DNA of 64,000 nucleotides from Nesterenkonia salmonea (lineage in GTDB: Bacteria > Actinomycetota > Actinomycetes > Actinomycetales > Micrococcaceae): positions 1 through 64,000 of the forward strand of contig NZ_VAVZ01000002.1 in assembly GCF_005771525.1 (NCBI RefSeq), written 5' to 3'. The position numbers and the translations under genes are program-made. Positions 1 through 8,323 of this stretch are shown one piece after another. Below the pieces are notes generated by a model. That model did no database searches and was not told the DNA's origin. It worked only from the letters and a program-made list of their open reading frames with translations. How positions within the stretch are numbered: the stretch's first letter is position 1; each line of letters starts with the position of its first letter.

Positions 1-119
1 CCACCTTCCACGCACCTGCTGTTCAGGATTTCAGCAGCACTTCAGAGGCCGCGTCGGTGGATCGAGGCTAAAGCACGGCTGCAGCTGCCAGGGGCCGACA
101 AAAGAGCGTGAGGGCGGGT

Positions 120-782
120 TCAGTCCTCCCAGTTCGCCTCGTGAGCCTCATGCATGCTTGGGTGATCAGAATGACGGGTCGAAAAGCTAGCTGCAATTTC
201 CGCATCAGGATTCGACTGCTCAATCCTGAAAATACGCCCGCTGTCGTCCGCCCCACCAGTCACATCGAGAGGAGTACGCCGATCAGGATCATATGTGGTG
301 GGCTGTTCTCCATTCGGTGTCAACCCGATCTCCTCTAACACCGCCAGCGCCTTCTCTTGGGTCTCCTGATTCGCTTCCACACCAGAGAAATCGAAATCGA
401 CTTCATAGTAGTAATGACCAGACGCCCGATGACTGGGATACGGATACCCCTTTAAACCCGCGAATCCCTCCAAGGTCCAGTTCTCAGCGCGCATAATATC
501 TTCACCGAAATGCTCCTGCATCACCGAGACCACAAACTCAATTTCAGCCAACTGCTCTTCCTGAGTCAACCCTTCATCCCAGTCCACCACTGCTTCATCG
601 CCACCTTCCTGCTGAGCCTGATCACTCTGTTGTTGTGTCTCACCACCGGAACCTTCATCAGTTACAGACTCCGACCCTGCGTCAGAGCAGGCCGCCAACA
701 ACCCAACCGTCAACACCAGAGTCGCCGCCCTGGCCAAGCAGGTATACGACCGAGTGGTAAACTTCTGCGCCTTACTGCCCAC
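120..782 (-). CDS. Putative lipoprotein
   Basis: A 220-residue protein with a basic N-terminus, a hydrophobic stretch and a lipobox ending LLAAC at about residue 32, so it should be lipidated on that Cys and anchored outside the membrane. A low-complexity Ser/Glu/Gln linker follows, then a globular part of about 140 residues that I do not recognise as an enzyme. It lies 33 bases downstream of the DUF1023 hydrolase on the same strand, so the two are probably co-transcribed. Hydrolase-lipoprotein pairs of this kind are common in actinobacteria and are often hypothetical. The function is unknown. The lipoprotein call is firm; anything more would be a guess. Confidence 0.75.
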   Translation of the reverse strand: MGSKAQKFTTRSYTCLARAATLVLTVGLLAACSDAGSESVTDEGSGGETQQQSDQAQQEGGDEAVVDWDEGLTQEEQLAEIEFVVSVMQEHFGEDIMRAENWTLEGFAGLKGYPYPSHRASGHYYYEVDFDFSGVEANQETQEKALAVLEEIGLTPNGEQPTTYDPDRRTPLDVTGGADDSGRIFRIEQSNPDAEIAASFSTRHSDHPSMHEAHEANWED

Positions 783-815
783 TTGAACGCCTATGGGGAT
801 TACGCAGCATCTCGC

Positions 816-2033
816 TCATCGATTCAGACCCTCCGCGTACTCTTCTGTGGTCAACACTCTCTCGTAATCGCCGACCCCAATGTGAAGCAAGTTCCTGTAG
901 TGAACCGTCCCCGGGTCCAGGTAGCCAGCTTCATCCGGCTTGTCCCCTTCTCTGTAGTGTCCGGTCACATCAGCCAAGTTGGTGGCATCGCCATCGTGGG
1001 GGTGGCCGGAATAGTGTTCATGGGCTCCGAACTCCTCAGCAGTGGGATCTGTCCGGCTGCCGCCCCACACGAAAGCCGTCCTACCCTTCCCTGCTGTGCT
1101 GTCCTGGTCGCTTTCCGATGCGAACAGCATCGGCTTACCCTCATCATCGGTAGCAATCTTGTCAAAGTCACCGGCGTGCTCAACCACACTCTCGGGTATA
1201 CCGGAAGATCCATACCACGCCACAGCATCTATCTCATGCTCCACCCGGGTCAAGGCGTGCGCACTCATGTTCGTCCCATAGGAGTGAGCAAAGACATTGA
1301 CCGTGAAGTTGCTGCGATTATTTCCTTCTGCCATCCGGGTCTCCTGGAATCCGTCCAACGCGTAGGCGAAATCCCAACCGCCAGTGCTTGCACGATCGTT
1401 TCTCAACACTGACGTTGGGTTATCAAAAAGAGACAATTCGGGAGGCGGATCGTAGCCCAACCAGGACACCACAGCATGCGAACCGTCATCCCTGCGTTCA
1501 AGGTCGCGGTGTAACCGTTCCGAAGTTCTGACCTCATTTTGCATTTGGTGTGTTCCGCTCGACATACCTGAAACGCCAAACGTGGTGGTATCAGCGGTAT
1601 CTGGATCACCAACAGAGATCGCTGCCAACGGTTGGCGATCCCAACCACCTGAACTTGACGCTGCTCCCGGCCCGAACCCGCTCGAATCCTCACGCTTGCC
1701 GATATCTAAAGATAACAACATCCTCGGAGGCTCATCGGATTCAGCATTGCCACCGTCCATGTCTTCCTCCGACTCGCCTTTCAACGACCTCTCTATCTCG
1801 GTGAGGTTTTTATCCCACCCTTGGTACTCGTCGTTATTTTTCAGCCTAGTAAGCGCGTCCCGATTGGCGGCGTCGCGTACGTAATTCGGCAGTCCCGCGA
1901 CGTTTCCAACCAGCAACGGCAAAGACTCCGCCACGGTGTCTTGGAGACCGCGATCTTCCAGGTCAGACCACCATTTGTGCCCGTCCGTGCCGGAGGGCCA
2001 CGCCTCGTATTCCTCTTCATTGCGCAGGCCCAT
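816..2033 (-). CDS. DUF1023-family alpha/beta hydrolase
   Basis: 405 residues matching the actinobacterial DUF1023 hydrolases. A segment near residues 37-58 (LPLLVGNVAGLPNYVRDAAN) is typical of the family entry. A nucleophile elbow AHSYGT at about residue 250 supplies the candidate catalytic Ser, and a late His-rich section (HIGVGDYERV) fits the C-terminal His of the triad. Many family members carry a longer N-terminal helical WXG100-like part. Here only about 35 residues precede the conserved block, and the divergent methyltransferase begins about 50 bases upstream, so the 5' end may have been lost. Substrate unknown; probably in one transcript with the lipoprotein gene downstream. Confidence 0.75.
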   Translation of the reverse strand: MGLRNEEEYEAWPSGTDGHKWWSDLEDRGLQDTVAESLPLLVGNVAGLPNYVRDAANRDALTRLKNNDEYQGWDKNLTEIERSLKGESEEDMDGGNAESDEPPRMLLSLDIGKREDSSGFGPGAASSSGGWDRQPLAAISVGDPDTADTTTFGVSGMSSGTHQMQNEVRTSERLHRDLERRDDGSHAVVSWLGYDPPPELSLFDNPTSVLRNDRASTGGWDFAYALDGFQETRMAEGNNRSNFTVNVFAHSYGTNMSAHALTRVEHEIDAVAWYGSSGIPESVVEHAGDFDKIATDDEGKPMLFASESDQDSTAGKGRTAFVWGGSRTDPTAEEFGAHEHYSGHPHDGDATNLADVTGHYREGDKPDEAGYLDPGTVHYRNLLHIGVGDYERVLTTEEYAEGLNR

Positions 2034-2081
2034 GTCCGTCCCACCACATCACGCGGCACGGGGGTAACTAGACTCGAGCGC

Positions 2082-2852
2082 GTGACGAAGAGCGGATACG
2101 ACAAGCCACATGTTGCCCAGGTCTATGACGCCGAGAACAGCGGGCGCTGGGACCTCGACTTCTACCTCGCTCTTGCCGAGGAACTGAGCCAGGGGATTGA
2201 CGACTTCGCAGTGCTCGACATCGGCTGTGGCACCGGGGCGCTCGGGGTCGAACTCGCCCAGGCCGGATATCAAGTGATCGGGGTCGACCCGGCTGAAGCG
2301 ATGCTTGAGACCGCCCAGACTCGTCCGGGAGGTCACCTGGCAACCTGGATCCACGGATACGCCAACGATGTCCCCGATGCCATCGCCGACCTGGTGATCA
2401 TGACCGGGCACGTTGCCCAGTACTTCATCACCGATGACGCATGGGATGAAGTTCTACAAAACGCTCACCGGGCACTTCGCCCCGGTGGCCGGATCGCTTT
2501 CGAGAGCCGCAACCCGGGCAACCGCGCCTGGGAGCGCTGGACTCACGACAACACCTTAGGCACATACCCCCACCCCGACGGTGGTGAGTTCACCAGCTGG
2601 GTCGAGTCGCTTCAGGTCAACGAAGAGGCACCTGAAGGTGTCATCGAGACACACCGTGGCATCACCGTGTACCCCGACGGCACCCGCTCCGGCGACGACA
2701 CCTCCGAGACACTCATCTTCCGCCCAATCGATCGCCTGACCAGCAGCCTTGAGGGCGCCGGCTTCACGATCGAGCACGCTTACGGCGACTGGTCACGCGG
2801 TCCTGTCACTGAGACTGGTGTCGAGCACATCCTCATCGCCCGGCGCGACTAG
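2082..2852 (+). CDS. SAM-dependent class I methyltransferase
   Basis: From the GTG at 2082 the product is 256 residues. The SAM-binding motif I, VLDIGCGTGALGVELA, lies at about residues 42-57 and is followed by the acidic motif II VIGVDPAEAML. The later LRPGGRIAFES block is typical of the Methyltransf_11/25 fold. The reading frame extends further upstream, but that stretch lies antisense inside the DUF1023 gene and has no family similarity, so I chose the GTG just before the conserved N-terminus. The gene is divergent from the hydrolase. The substrate cannot be read from the sequence. A hairpin follows 17 bases after the stop. Confidence 0.85.
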   Translation: MTKSGYDKPHVAQVYDAENSGRWDLDFYLALAEELSQGIDDFAVLDIGCGTGALGVELAQAGYQVIGVDPAEAMLETAQTRPGGHLATWIHGYANDVPDAIADLVIMTGHVAQYFITDDAWDEVLQNAHRALRPGGRIAFESRNPGNRAWERWTHDNTLGTYPHPDGGEFTSWVESLQVNEEAPEGVIETHRGITVYPDGTRSGDDTSETLIFRPIDRLTSSLEGAGFTIEHAYGDWSRGPVTETGVEHILIARRD

Positions 2853-2869
2853 CCCAAAGGAACAACTCA

Positions 2870-2903
2870 CCTCAGCCCGGATCCGTGCAGATCGAGGCTG
2901 AGG
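2870..2903 (+). terminator. Candidate terminator hairpin
   Basis: Perfect 8-bp arms CCTCAGCC (2870-2877) and GGCTGAGG (2896-2903) lie just after the methyltransferase stop. There is no U-tract, which is usual in high-GC actinobacteria. Confidence 0.5.
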
Positions 2904-3177
2904 ATGACTGAGCGTTCACCATGTCGGACCGCTCAGGAGACTTGGTTGACATCAATAACTCCGTGAGAGGGCAGCAGAGAACAATGCGCCGCGCGTAGCC
3001 GCTCCAGTGTCATGACGGTAGGTCTGCCACCGCTCCTCATGTTCTGCTCCGTACCCATTTCCGGTGGTGTCACAAGCGGTTCGCGTGACCTCGTGACACG
3101 CCCCTGGGTTCGAAACAGGTTTTGACTACGGCCACGTCGGCGTTTTGGCGGCAGTTATTGCGCCAGGCTCAGCTTGT
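2904..3177. other. Intergenic region without a recognisable gene
   Basis: No ORF here looks coding. The only structure I see is an inverted repeat, GTGTCAC at 3067-3073 and GTGACAC at 3093-3099. It could be a weak terminator or operator for the convergent genes on either side. Confidence 0.4.
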
Positions 3178-3807
3178 TCAAAAGCGACCGATGATGACGA
3201 TGGCCAATGTGTAGGAAGAGAAGACTGCGATGAGCATGATCGCTGTCCCTGCTTTGGATATCTGCCACATAGCTGAGAAATCACCTGCAGGTGCTCCTCT
3301 TCGTCGGGTAAGGAACACATCGCCGAGCACATACACCAACGTTATGGCCGCACTCGTTCCGACGAGAATCAGCGCCATTATCACTAGACCGAAAGCCACA
3401 AGCACCGCAGCGGCAACAACTACCAATAACAATCCCCCTACAGTGCCAGCGGCGACATACGCCCAAGCCCACCCCACTCGCGGCTGGTACCCACAGAAAG
3501 TATCGACATAGCGCCTGTGATCAGGGCTCAACCATTCCTGACCGTCATGCAAAGCCACATGAGGCGGATGGGGACGCATCCGCACTCGAATGCACTGCGA
3601 AGGCACCCCGGCCAATCGACCCGCTACATAGTGACTCCATTCGTGAGTCACCAACGAATACCAGGAAGAGCCCAAGACAGCCATAACACTTGCGACAACA
3701 CCCGATATGACCCCCATAACACTCCACACTATTACCCGCCAACGCTGAAGCTGTCCGCACCGCGACTCGGAGCATGGTCGAATAGTCTCAGCTCGCAGCG
3801 CCCTCAA
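3178..3807 (-). CDS. M50-like HExxH integral membrane protein
   Basis: About 209 residues with a TM helix near residues 27-47, directly followed by THEWSHYVAGRLAGV. That contains an HExxH zinc-binding signature (HEWSH) placed as in intramembrane site-2-protease/M50 proteins. Two or three further TM segments lie in the C-terminal half (about 115-160 and 185-208). A second zinc ligand such as the NPDG-type motif of classical site-2 proteases is not obvious, so it may be a small divergent metallopeptidase or a non-catalytic relative. The first 25 residues are Arg/Cys-rich and the real start may be further in. Nothing nearby suggests a substrate, and base composition looks less GC-rich than the core genes. 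Confidence 0.55.
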   Translation of the reverse strand: MRALRAETIRPCSESRCGQLQRWRVIVWSVMGVISGVVASVMAVLGSSWYSLVTHEWSHYVAGRLAGVPSQCIRVRMRPHPPHVALHDGQEWLSPDHRRYVDTFCGYQPRVGWAWAYVAAGTVGGLLLVVVAAAVLVAFGLVIMALILVGTSAAITLVYVLGDVFLTRRRGAPAGDFSAMWQISKAGTAIMLIAVFSSYTLAIVIIGRF

Positions 3808-4253
3808 GACCTAGATACAGGGAAGGGACGCACGCGGAATGGAACCCACTTTGAAGATGGCATTCGAGAGAAGTCTTCTGACAAAAGTCATTAACCACCG
3901 ATTTCGGGACTATGTGGATTTCAGTGATCTGCATCTACTGGACGCCACCGCTTGACTCTGCCGTAACGTCAACCGGAATGCTTGAGAACATGACAAAGAA
4001 GACAACACCGGCCATTGACCGGTCGATCTACCCAATGCCCATGTTCATCAACCTCGTCGTCAATGACCTTGCCGCTGCGGAGGCGCTCTACGCCAAGGCC
4101 GGGTTCGTGACTCTCGCAACGATCCCCGGACCCGACGGTCTTCCCTCGCTGGTCCACCTTCGACGAGAGAAATATCAGGACATATTGATGATGAAAGGAA
4201 CCCCGGAACGCGGCACAGCCTCGGCGTCATTCGCCGCTGGCGACGTCGATCTA

Positions 4254-5405
4254 GTGGTGTGTCTCGCAAATAAGTGAGTACTTTGGTTGTAGAATGAGGT
4301 ATGGCTCGTTCTGCTGCTGAACCATTGTCAATTGATCCTGGGAATTGGGAGGTCTTGGAGAAGATCGCCCGGTCTTCTGCTGCTGCTCATCGTCAGGTCC
4401 AGCGGGCCAAAGTGCTCCTGGCTGCTGCTGAGGGAGTAGCGAATACGGTCAATGCCGATCGGCATCAGGTCAGTGTGAACACGGTGCGCGCCTGGCGGGC
4501 TGAGTACGAGCACCGGGGCCTGGAGGGTTTCGGGAAGGTCAAACCTGGCCGGGGCCGTAAGCCCTCGATCCCGGAAGAGAAGATCGCGGAGATCATCCAC
4601 CGGACCAACAACACCAAGCCTGAAGGCAAGACGCACTGGAGCTGCCGGGAGATGGCCCAAGAGATCGGGGTCTCACACTCCACAGTCCAGCGGGTCTGGG
4701 ACGAGGTGGGGATCAAGCCTCACCGGGTAGAAACGTTCAAGGTCAGCAACGACCCGGACTTTGAGCAGAAGCTCATCGATGTGGTGGGCCTGTATCTGAA
4801 CCCGCCCCAGAAGGCGATGGTGCTGTGCATGGATGAGAAATCCTCCATCCAGGCACTGGACCGCACTCAGGCTTCACTGCCGATGGTCCCTGGCCGGGGT
4901 GAGACGATGACTCATGACTATAAGCGCAACGGCACCACCACGCTATTCGCAGCCCTGGATGTGCTCACCGGCAAGGTCATTGGCCAATGCCTGCCCAAGC
5001 ACCGGCATACCGAGTTCTTGAAGTTTCTGAAGACCATCGACACCGAGGTGCCCCAGGGTCTGGATGTGCATCTGATCCTGGATAACTACTCCACCCACAA
5101 GCACGCTGAGGTGAAGAAATGGCTCAAGCGCAATCCGCGGTTCCATCTGCATTTCACTCCGACCTCAGCCTCCTGGCTCAACCAGGTCGAACGTTGGTTC
5201 CGGGACCTGACCGATAAAAACCTGCGCCGCGGAGTCTTCACCAGCGTCGATGAGCTGATCACCAGTATCGAGGACTACCTCGCCGCCCACAACCAGGACC
5301 CCAAGCCCTACACCTGGACCGCCACCGCAGAATCCATCCTGGCCAAAACCCGCCGAGCACGAGCGAAACTCAACGAAGTAACAAGCTAAATCAGAGACGC
5401 ACCAC
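4254..5405 (+). mobile_element. IS630-family insertion sequence, complete
   Basis: A 1152-bp element bounded by TA dinucleotides at 4252-4253 and 5406-5407, the target duplication expected for IS630/Tc1-mariner transposition. The left end begins GTGGTGTGTCTC; the reverse complement of the right end begins GTGGTGCGTCTC, and similarity continues imperfectly for about 30 bases. One intact transposase ORF fills the interior. The element sits inside a VOC gene whose frame is recovered by removing it. Confidence 0.9.
4301..5389 (+). CDS. IS630-family transposase
   Basis: 362 residues, full length for the family. The N-terminal half holds a helix-turn-helix (about residues 35-75, including VSVNTVRAWRAEYEHRGL) and a second winged-helix segment around IGVSHSTVQRVWDEVGI. 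The catalytic DDE triad is visible: Asp in VLCMDEKS (about residue 178), Asp in LILDNYSTH (about 259) and Glu in SWLNQVERWF (about 295). No stop or frameshift is seen, so the element may still be active. It is transcribed in the same direction as the interrupted VOC gene. Confidence 0.95.
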   Translation: MARSAAEPLSIDPGNWEVLEKIARSSAAAHRQVQRAKVLLAAAEGVANTVNADRHQVSVNTVRAWRAEYEHRGLEGFGKVKPGRGRKPSIPEEKIAEIIHRTNNTKPEGKTHWSCREMAQEIGVSHSTVQRVWDEVGIKPHRVETFKVSNDPDFEQKLIDVVGLYLNPPQKAMVLCMDEKSSIQALDRTQASLPMVPGRGETMTHDYKRNGTTTLFAALDVLTGKVIGQCLPKHRHTEFLKFLKTIDTEVPQGLDVHLILDNYSTHKHAEVKKWLKRNPRFHLHFTPTSASWLNQVERWFRDLTDKNLRRGVFTSVDELITSIEDYLAAHNQDPKPYTWTATAESILAKTRRARAKLNEVTS

Positions 5406-5650
5406 TAGGGCAAGTTGCCGATAACCTCCGGTCGGCGGCTGTTGACGTCATCGGCCCCACCGACACACCCTGGTTCTCGACCGACGTTTCTTTCTCGGAC
5501 GCGGACGGCAACACAATCACTCTGACCAAACCTCGTAGAGCTGAACAGGCGCAGGCCCGGACCTGGGTGAACGACAACGTTTCTGGAAACTTCGATACTT
5601 CGGCTACGACATCGCTCGCCCGAAAACCCCGGTAACAGCAAGGAGCTGCC

Positions 5651-6400
5651 ATGCAGGATTGGCCGATCAAGGAGGTCGCCCGGGCGACTGGCCTCACTAG
5701 TCGGACACTCAGACACTACGAGCAGATCGGATTGCTTCACCCGTCAAGAGTGGCGAACAACGGATACCGATTCTACGGAGAAGCAGAGTTGTCGAGGCTC
5801 TACAGAATTCTGTCCCTACGGGCATTAGAACTACCACTCTCCACGATCCAAATCGCCCTCAATGATGACAGGTCGCTAGCGGAAGCCATGCAGTCACACC
5901 TGGCGCTCCTGGAGGAGCGAAGAGACCAGACTAATCAGCAGATCACCCGCGTGAGGCAAACACTGGACGCGGTAAAGGAAGGACAGAAGTTGAGCATCGA
6001 ACAGATCTTCGCTGACTTTGATCACGGTCAACACGAAATCGAAGTGCGGCAACGCTGGGGAGACACCGCCTGGGAGCACAGCCTGCAACGCCGCAACCAG
6101 ATGACTGGTCATGAGCGCGAAGCTGACACCAACCTCGCATTGGACGTCAATGCTGCCCTTCGCCAAGCTGCGGAAGCGAACACGGACCCCACGTCAGAAG
6201 AATTCCAGAATCTCATCACGAGCCACTACGAATGGGTTGCGAAGCACTGGAATGAGAAAAAGCCCGATAGGAACGCATACTCGGGCCTTTCACACCTGTA
6301 CGCTACCGACCCACGCTTCGCTGCAGCATACGGTGGCCAGGCCAACGCCGAAGTTATCCGCAGCGCGATCCAGGTCTGGATCCAAGCGAACCTCCCCTAA
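5651..6400 (+). CDS. MerR-family regulator with TipAS ligand-binding domain
   Basis: 249 residues. Residues 4-70 form a MerR winged helix (IKEVARATGLTSRTLRHYEQ, then GYRFYGEAEL), a dimerisation coiled coil follows to about residue 115, and the C-terminal 120 residues match the TipAS fold (EVRQRWGDTAWEHS, later LYATDPRFAAAYGG). Family members are activators whose TipAS domain binds thiopeptides or other hydrophobic drugs. It follows the broken VOC gene by 15 bases with AGGAGC before the ATG, so it was probably translated from the same message. A VOC protein beside a drug-sensing activator suggests a drug-binding or resistance pair, now disturbed by the IS insertion. Confidence 0.9.
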   Translation: MQDWPIKEVARATGLTSRTLRHYEQIGLLHPSRVANNGYRFYGEAELSRLYRILSLRALELPLSTIQIALNDDRSLAEAMQSHLALLEERRDQTNQQITRVRQTLDAVKEGQKLSIEQIFADFDHGQHEIEVRQRWGDTAWEHSLQRRNQMTGHEREADTNLALDVNAALRQAAEANTDPTSEEFQNLITSHYEWVAKHWNEKKPDRNAYSGLSHLYATDPRFAAAYGGQANAEVIRSAIQVWIQANLP

Positions 6401-6659
6401 AGCATCTTTGGACACTGTGATGAAGCAAGGGGCGCGCTGATGCCAGACCCGGCTCTGATAATGAGACTTTGGAGACGGCTTCTGACTACTGTCTGAAACC
6501 ACCGTATCCGAGCACGCTTCGTCAAACTGCTTGTCGTGCCCAGATATCCATTACCCAACGTGTGCCACATAGCATCCCGACGGTGGACACGCTGGTCAGA
6601 AAAAAGCGGCCTGGTAAAGAGTCGAGGGAATCGCGCGGATCCAACCGTCACTGCGCCAC
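6401..6659. other. Gap between MerR and HNH-like genes
   Basis: Convergent intergenic DNA. Short frames occur on both strands but none resembles a protein I recognise. I see no strong hairpin. Confidence 0.3.
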
Positions 6660-7358
6660 TCAGCGAAGGCAGTCGAGGACCTCGACCAACAGCGCCTCAT
6701 CATAACGGGACTCGACGATCTCTTTCGGGGCCCCCGCTTCGCGCAACGCCTGCATCAGGGCCGCTGCGATGCGACGTCGACCTTCAAGCGTCTTTAAACC
6801 TGCGTAACCGACGTAGCCCATTGCCTTGGCTAGCGAGTACAGCGTTGCCATCCGTGTTTGCTTAGTTCTGGGACCCTGACTGTGGTTCTTAGCCGTCATC
6901 TGCTTCTCGAATGTTCCAGCACTGACGTTCGATCGTTTCGGAATTGCCAGCAGACGGACGTGTGATAGTCCACCAAGCACGGCCGGTTCTTTCGGAAATA
7001 AATGGTCGACGTGGTGAGGCGCGTCGTCGATGTTGCTTCCTGGCCAATAGCCCTCTATGAACCGTGCGTACACGGAGCGATAGTCGCGACGAGTGGGCGA
7101 AATCCACAGTTCGGGTGCCCATGAAGTCTTCTCAGGCTTCCAGACAAACACCTCGTTTTCGGGATCATCCCCCAGAAGAGCGACCTGACCGTCCCGCCGT
7201 AGCGTCCGCGTTCCGTTCCGGCCGAGAATGTTGTCCACGCTAGCGACGCCAATCCACGCCGAGTTCGCAGGCTGATCAACCAATTGCTCCATGAAGGTAC
7301 GGTGTTGGTCTTTCATCCACGTGGGCCAGGAAGAGAACGGCAGTGCATCGTCGGGCAT
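6660..7358 (-). CDS. Hypothetical protein with HNH-nuclease-like His/Asp motif
   Basis: 232 residues with no signal peptide or TM segment. A central HHVDHLFPKE block followed by HVRLLAIPKRSNVSAG resembles the beta-beta-alpha core of HNH endonucleases (His, Asp and a downstream Asn), though I cannot place all metal ligands. The C-terminal third is helical. No partner gene (restriction methylase, immunity protein) is adjacent. Function uncertain: a small nuclease or effector is one possibility, and a DNA-binding hypothetical is another. The long frame without stops and a reasonable N-terminus support a real gene. Confidence 0.5.
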   Translation of the reverse strand: MPDDALPFSSWPTWMKDQHRTFMEQLVDQPANSAWIGVASVDNILGRNGTRTLRRDGQVALLGDDPENEVFVWKPEKTSWAPELWISPTRRDYRSVYARFIEGYWPGSNIDDAPHHVDHLFPKEPAVLGGLSHVRLLAIPKRSNVSAGTFEKQMTAKNHSQGPRTKQTRMATLYSLAKAMGYVGYAGLKTLEGRRRIAAALMQALREAGAPKEIVESRYDEALLVEVLDCLR

Positions 7359-7464
7359 GCACGAACATTAGTTGAAGGAGACAGTCGGTACCGGCAAATG
7401 CGCCGTACTCGTCGCGCATGGTTCGTCACGGGCTCTCTGGGCGCCTTCCTCGCCGGAGCCATGG

Positions 7465-7914
7465 CTAATCTTCCGGATCAGGCACTGTGGCGCTGCACTC
7501 CACGCCCTCACCAGGAGCACTTGATTCCGATTCCGCCAACGTCTGGTCATCAACAACAACCACGCAACGCAGCACGGCGTCGGGAACCCCGGCAATAGAG
7601 ACCGACACTTCATCATCGACTCGACCGAGCGTCTCAAACCGTGCTGGACCAGAGCCGTTCGTCACCGTGGATCCCTCTGTCTCCTGCCCACTCAGTCCGG
7701 ATTCACGTCCCAGGTACTCAACACGTAAGTTTTCCGCATCGGCACCGTCGGATAATGCCTCGACCTCGTAGGTCACAGCGCGTGATTCCTCAAAAAATCC
7801 ACACCCACTGAGGCCCAGCCCGAGTGCCAATCCAACCGCGCTGAGCGACATCGCGCGATGGGCTTTCCTGGGGGTTTCCTGACCGCGCTTCCCGTGGACA
7901 TTTACCTCAGTCAT
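7465..7914 (-). CDS. MmpS-like lipoprotein
   Basis: 149 residues with an N-terminal hydrophobic segment and a lipobox LGLSGC at about residue 38. The mature part reads VTYEVEALSDG, then RVEYLGRES, SVSIAGVPDAVLRCVVVVDDQT and a final ECSATV. This pattern of a beta-sandwich with a pair of Cys matches actinobacterial MmpS-family proteins, which in mycobacteria act as accessory partners of MmpL transporters. No MmpL gene is in the window, so a transport partnership is unproven. GGAG-type ribosome-binding sequence precedes the start. Confidence 0.65.
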   Translation of the reverse strand: MTEVNVHGKRGQETPRKAHRAMSLSAVGLALGLGLSGCGFFEESRAVTYEVEALSDGADAENLRVEYLGRESGLSGQETEGSTVTNGSGPARFETLGRVDDEVSVSIAGVPDAVLRCVVVVDDQTLAESESSAPGEGVECSATVPDPED

Positions 7915-8002
7915 CTCATTCTCCTTAACTCCCGTTCAGGGGCCTTACGAACACTTACCGCATCGAGAATATGAGGCGCACAACTGCGTAGGAACAGTCC
8001 TC

Positions 8003-8074
8003 AGTAGGAGTTTTTTCGGAGATTCTCAGGTGACTGAGTCTTCAGAGGTAGACCTTCTCCTACTGGAGTAGGAG
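8003..8074. promoter_or_regulatory. Repeated AGTAGGAG half-sites with an 18-bp palindrome
   Basis: CTCCTACT (8057-8064), GG, AGTAGGAG (8067-8074) is a perfect palindrome, and a further AGTAGGAG half-site sits at 8003-8010. The preceding GACCTT and the two-base-centred dyad resemble MerR-type operators. It lies between the divergent MmpS-like gene and the AbgT gene, so either could be the target. The cognate regulator is unknown. Confidence 0.45.
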
Positions 8075-8200
8075 ATCGACGCCCGATTCAAGGACGCGCT
8101 CTATACGAGAACCCAGACCGCTGGTACCTGGCTGGCCTCATACCTCCCTGACGTGCGTCTTCTTCGGGTTAAGGCTGTTCATCCTCCGGTGGAAATGTCT

Positions 8201-8224
8201 AAACTTGCTCGAGGCAACAAGTTT
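8201..8224. promoter_or_regulatory. Palindrome upstream of AbgT gene
   Basis: Perfect 7-bp arms AAACTTG (8201-8207) and CAAGTTT (8218-8224) are separated by 10 bases. The shape suits a dimeric repressor operator in the leader of the AbgT/M20 operon, and its position argues for a translation start downstream of it. Confidence 0.4.
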
Positions 8225-8323
8225 GAGGTGGGTTTCAGGCGCGATCGTGACACACACGGTTGCTCGGTAGGCGGACGAGCGGGAGGAACGGGTATCTCAC
8301 AGGAGAGGGCATCCACGGAGCAG

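Larger units (their letters stand above)
3990..5635 (+). pseudogene. VOC-family protein gene split by IS630
   Basis: The 5' part (3990-4253) begins MTKKTTPAIDRS and has the glyoxalase/VOC signature MFINLVVNDLAAAEALYAKAGF. The 3' part (5408-5635) encodes GQVADNLRSAAVDVIGPTDT, then a FSDADGNTITL motif typical of VOC proteins, and stops at 5633-5635. Removing the element together with one copy of the duplicated TA joins the halves in frame at ...GDVDL|GQVADN..., giving one VOC protein of about 164 residues. As it stands, the 5' half reads into the element and stops at 4277. The MerR/TipAS gene starts 15 bases after the 3' end, so the two were probably one operon. ATG 3978 is an alternative start. 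Confidence 0.85.

Noticed and set aside
510-1412. 300-residue plus-strand ORF
   Set aside because: It is antisense to the lipoprotein and the DUF1023 hydrolase, both of which have clear features; its own product has no recognisable pattern.
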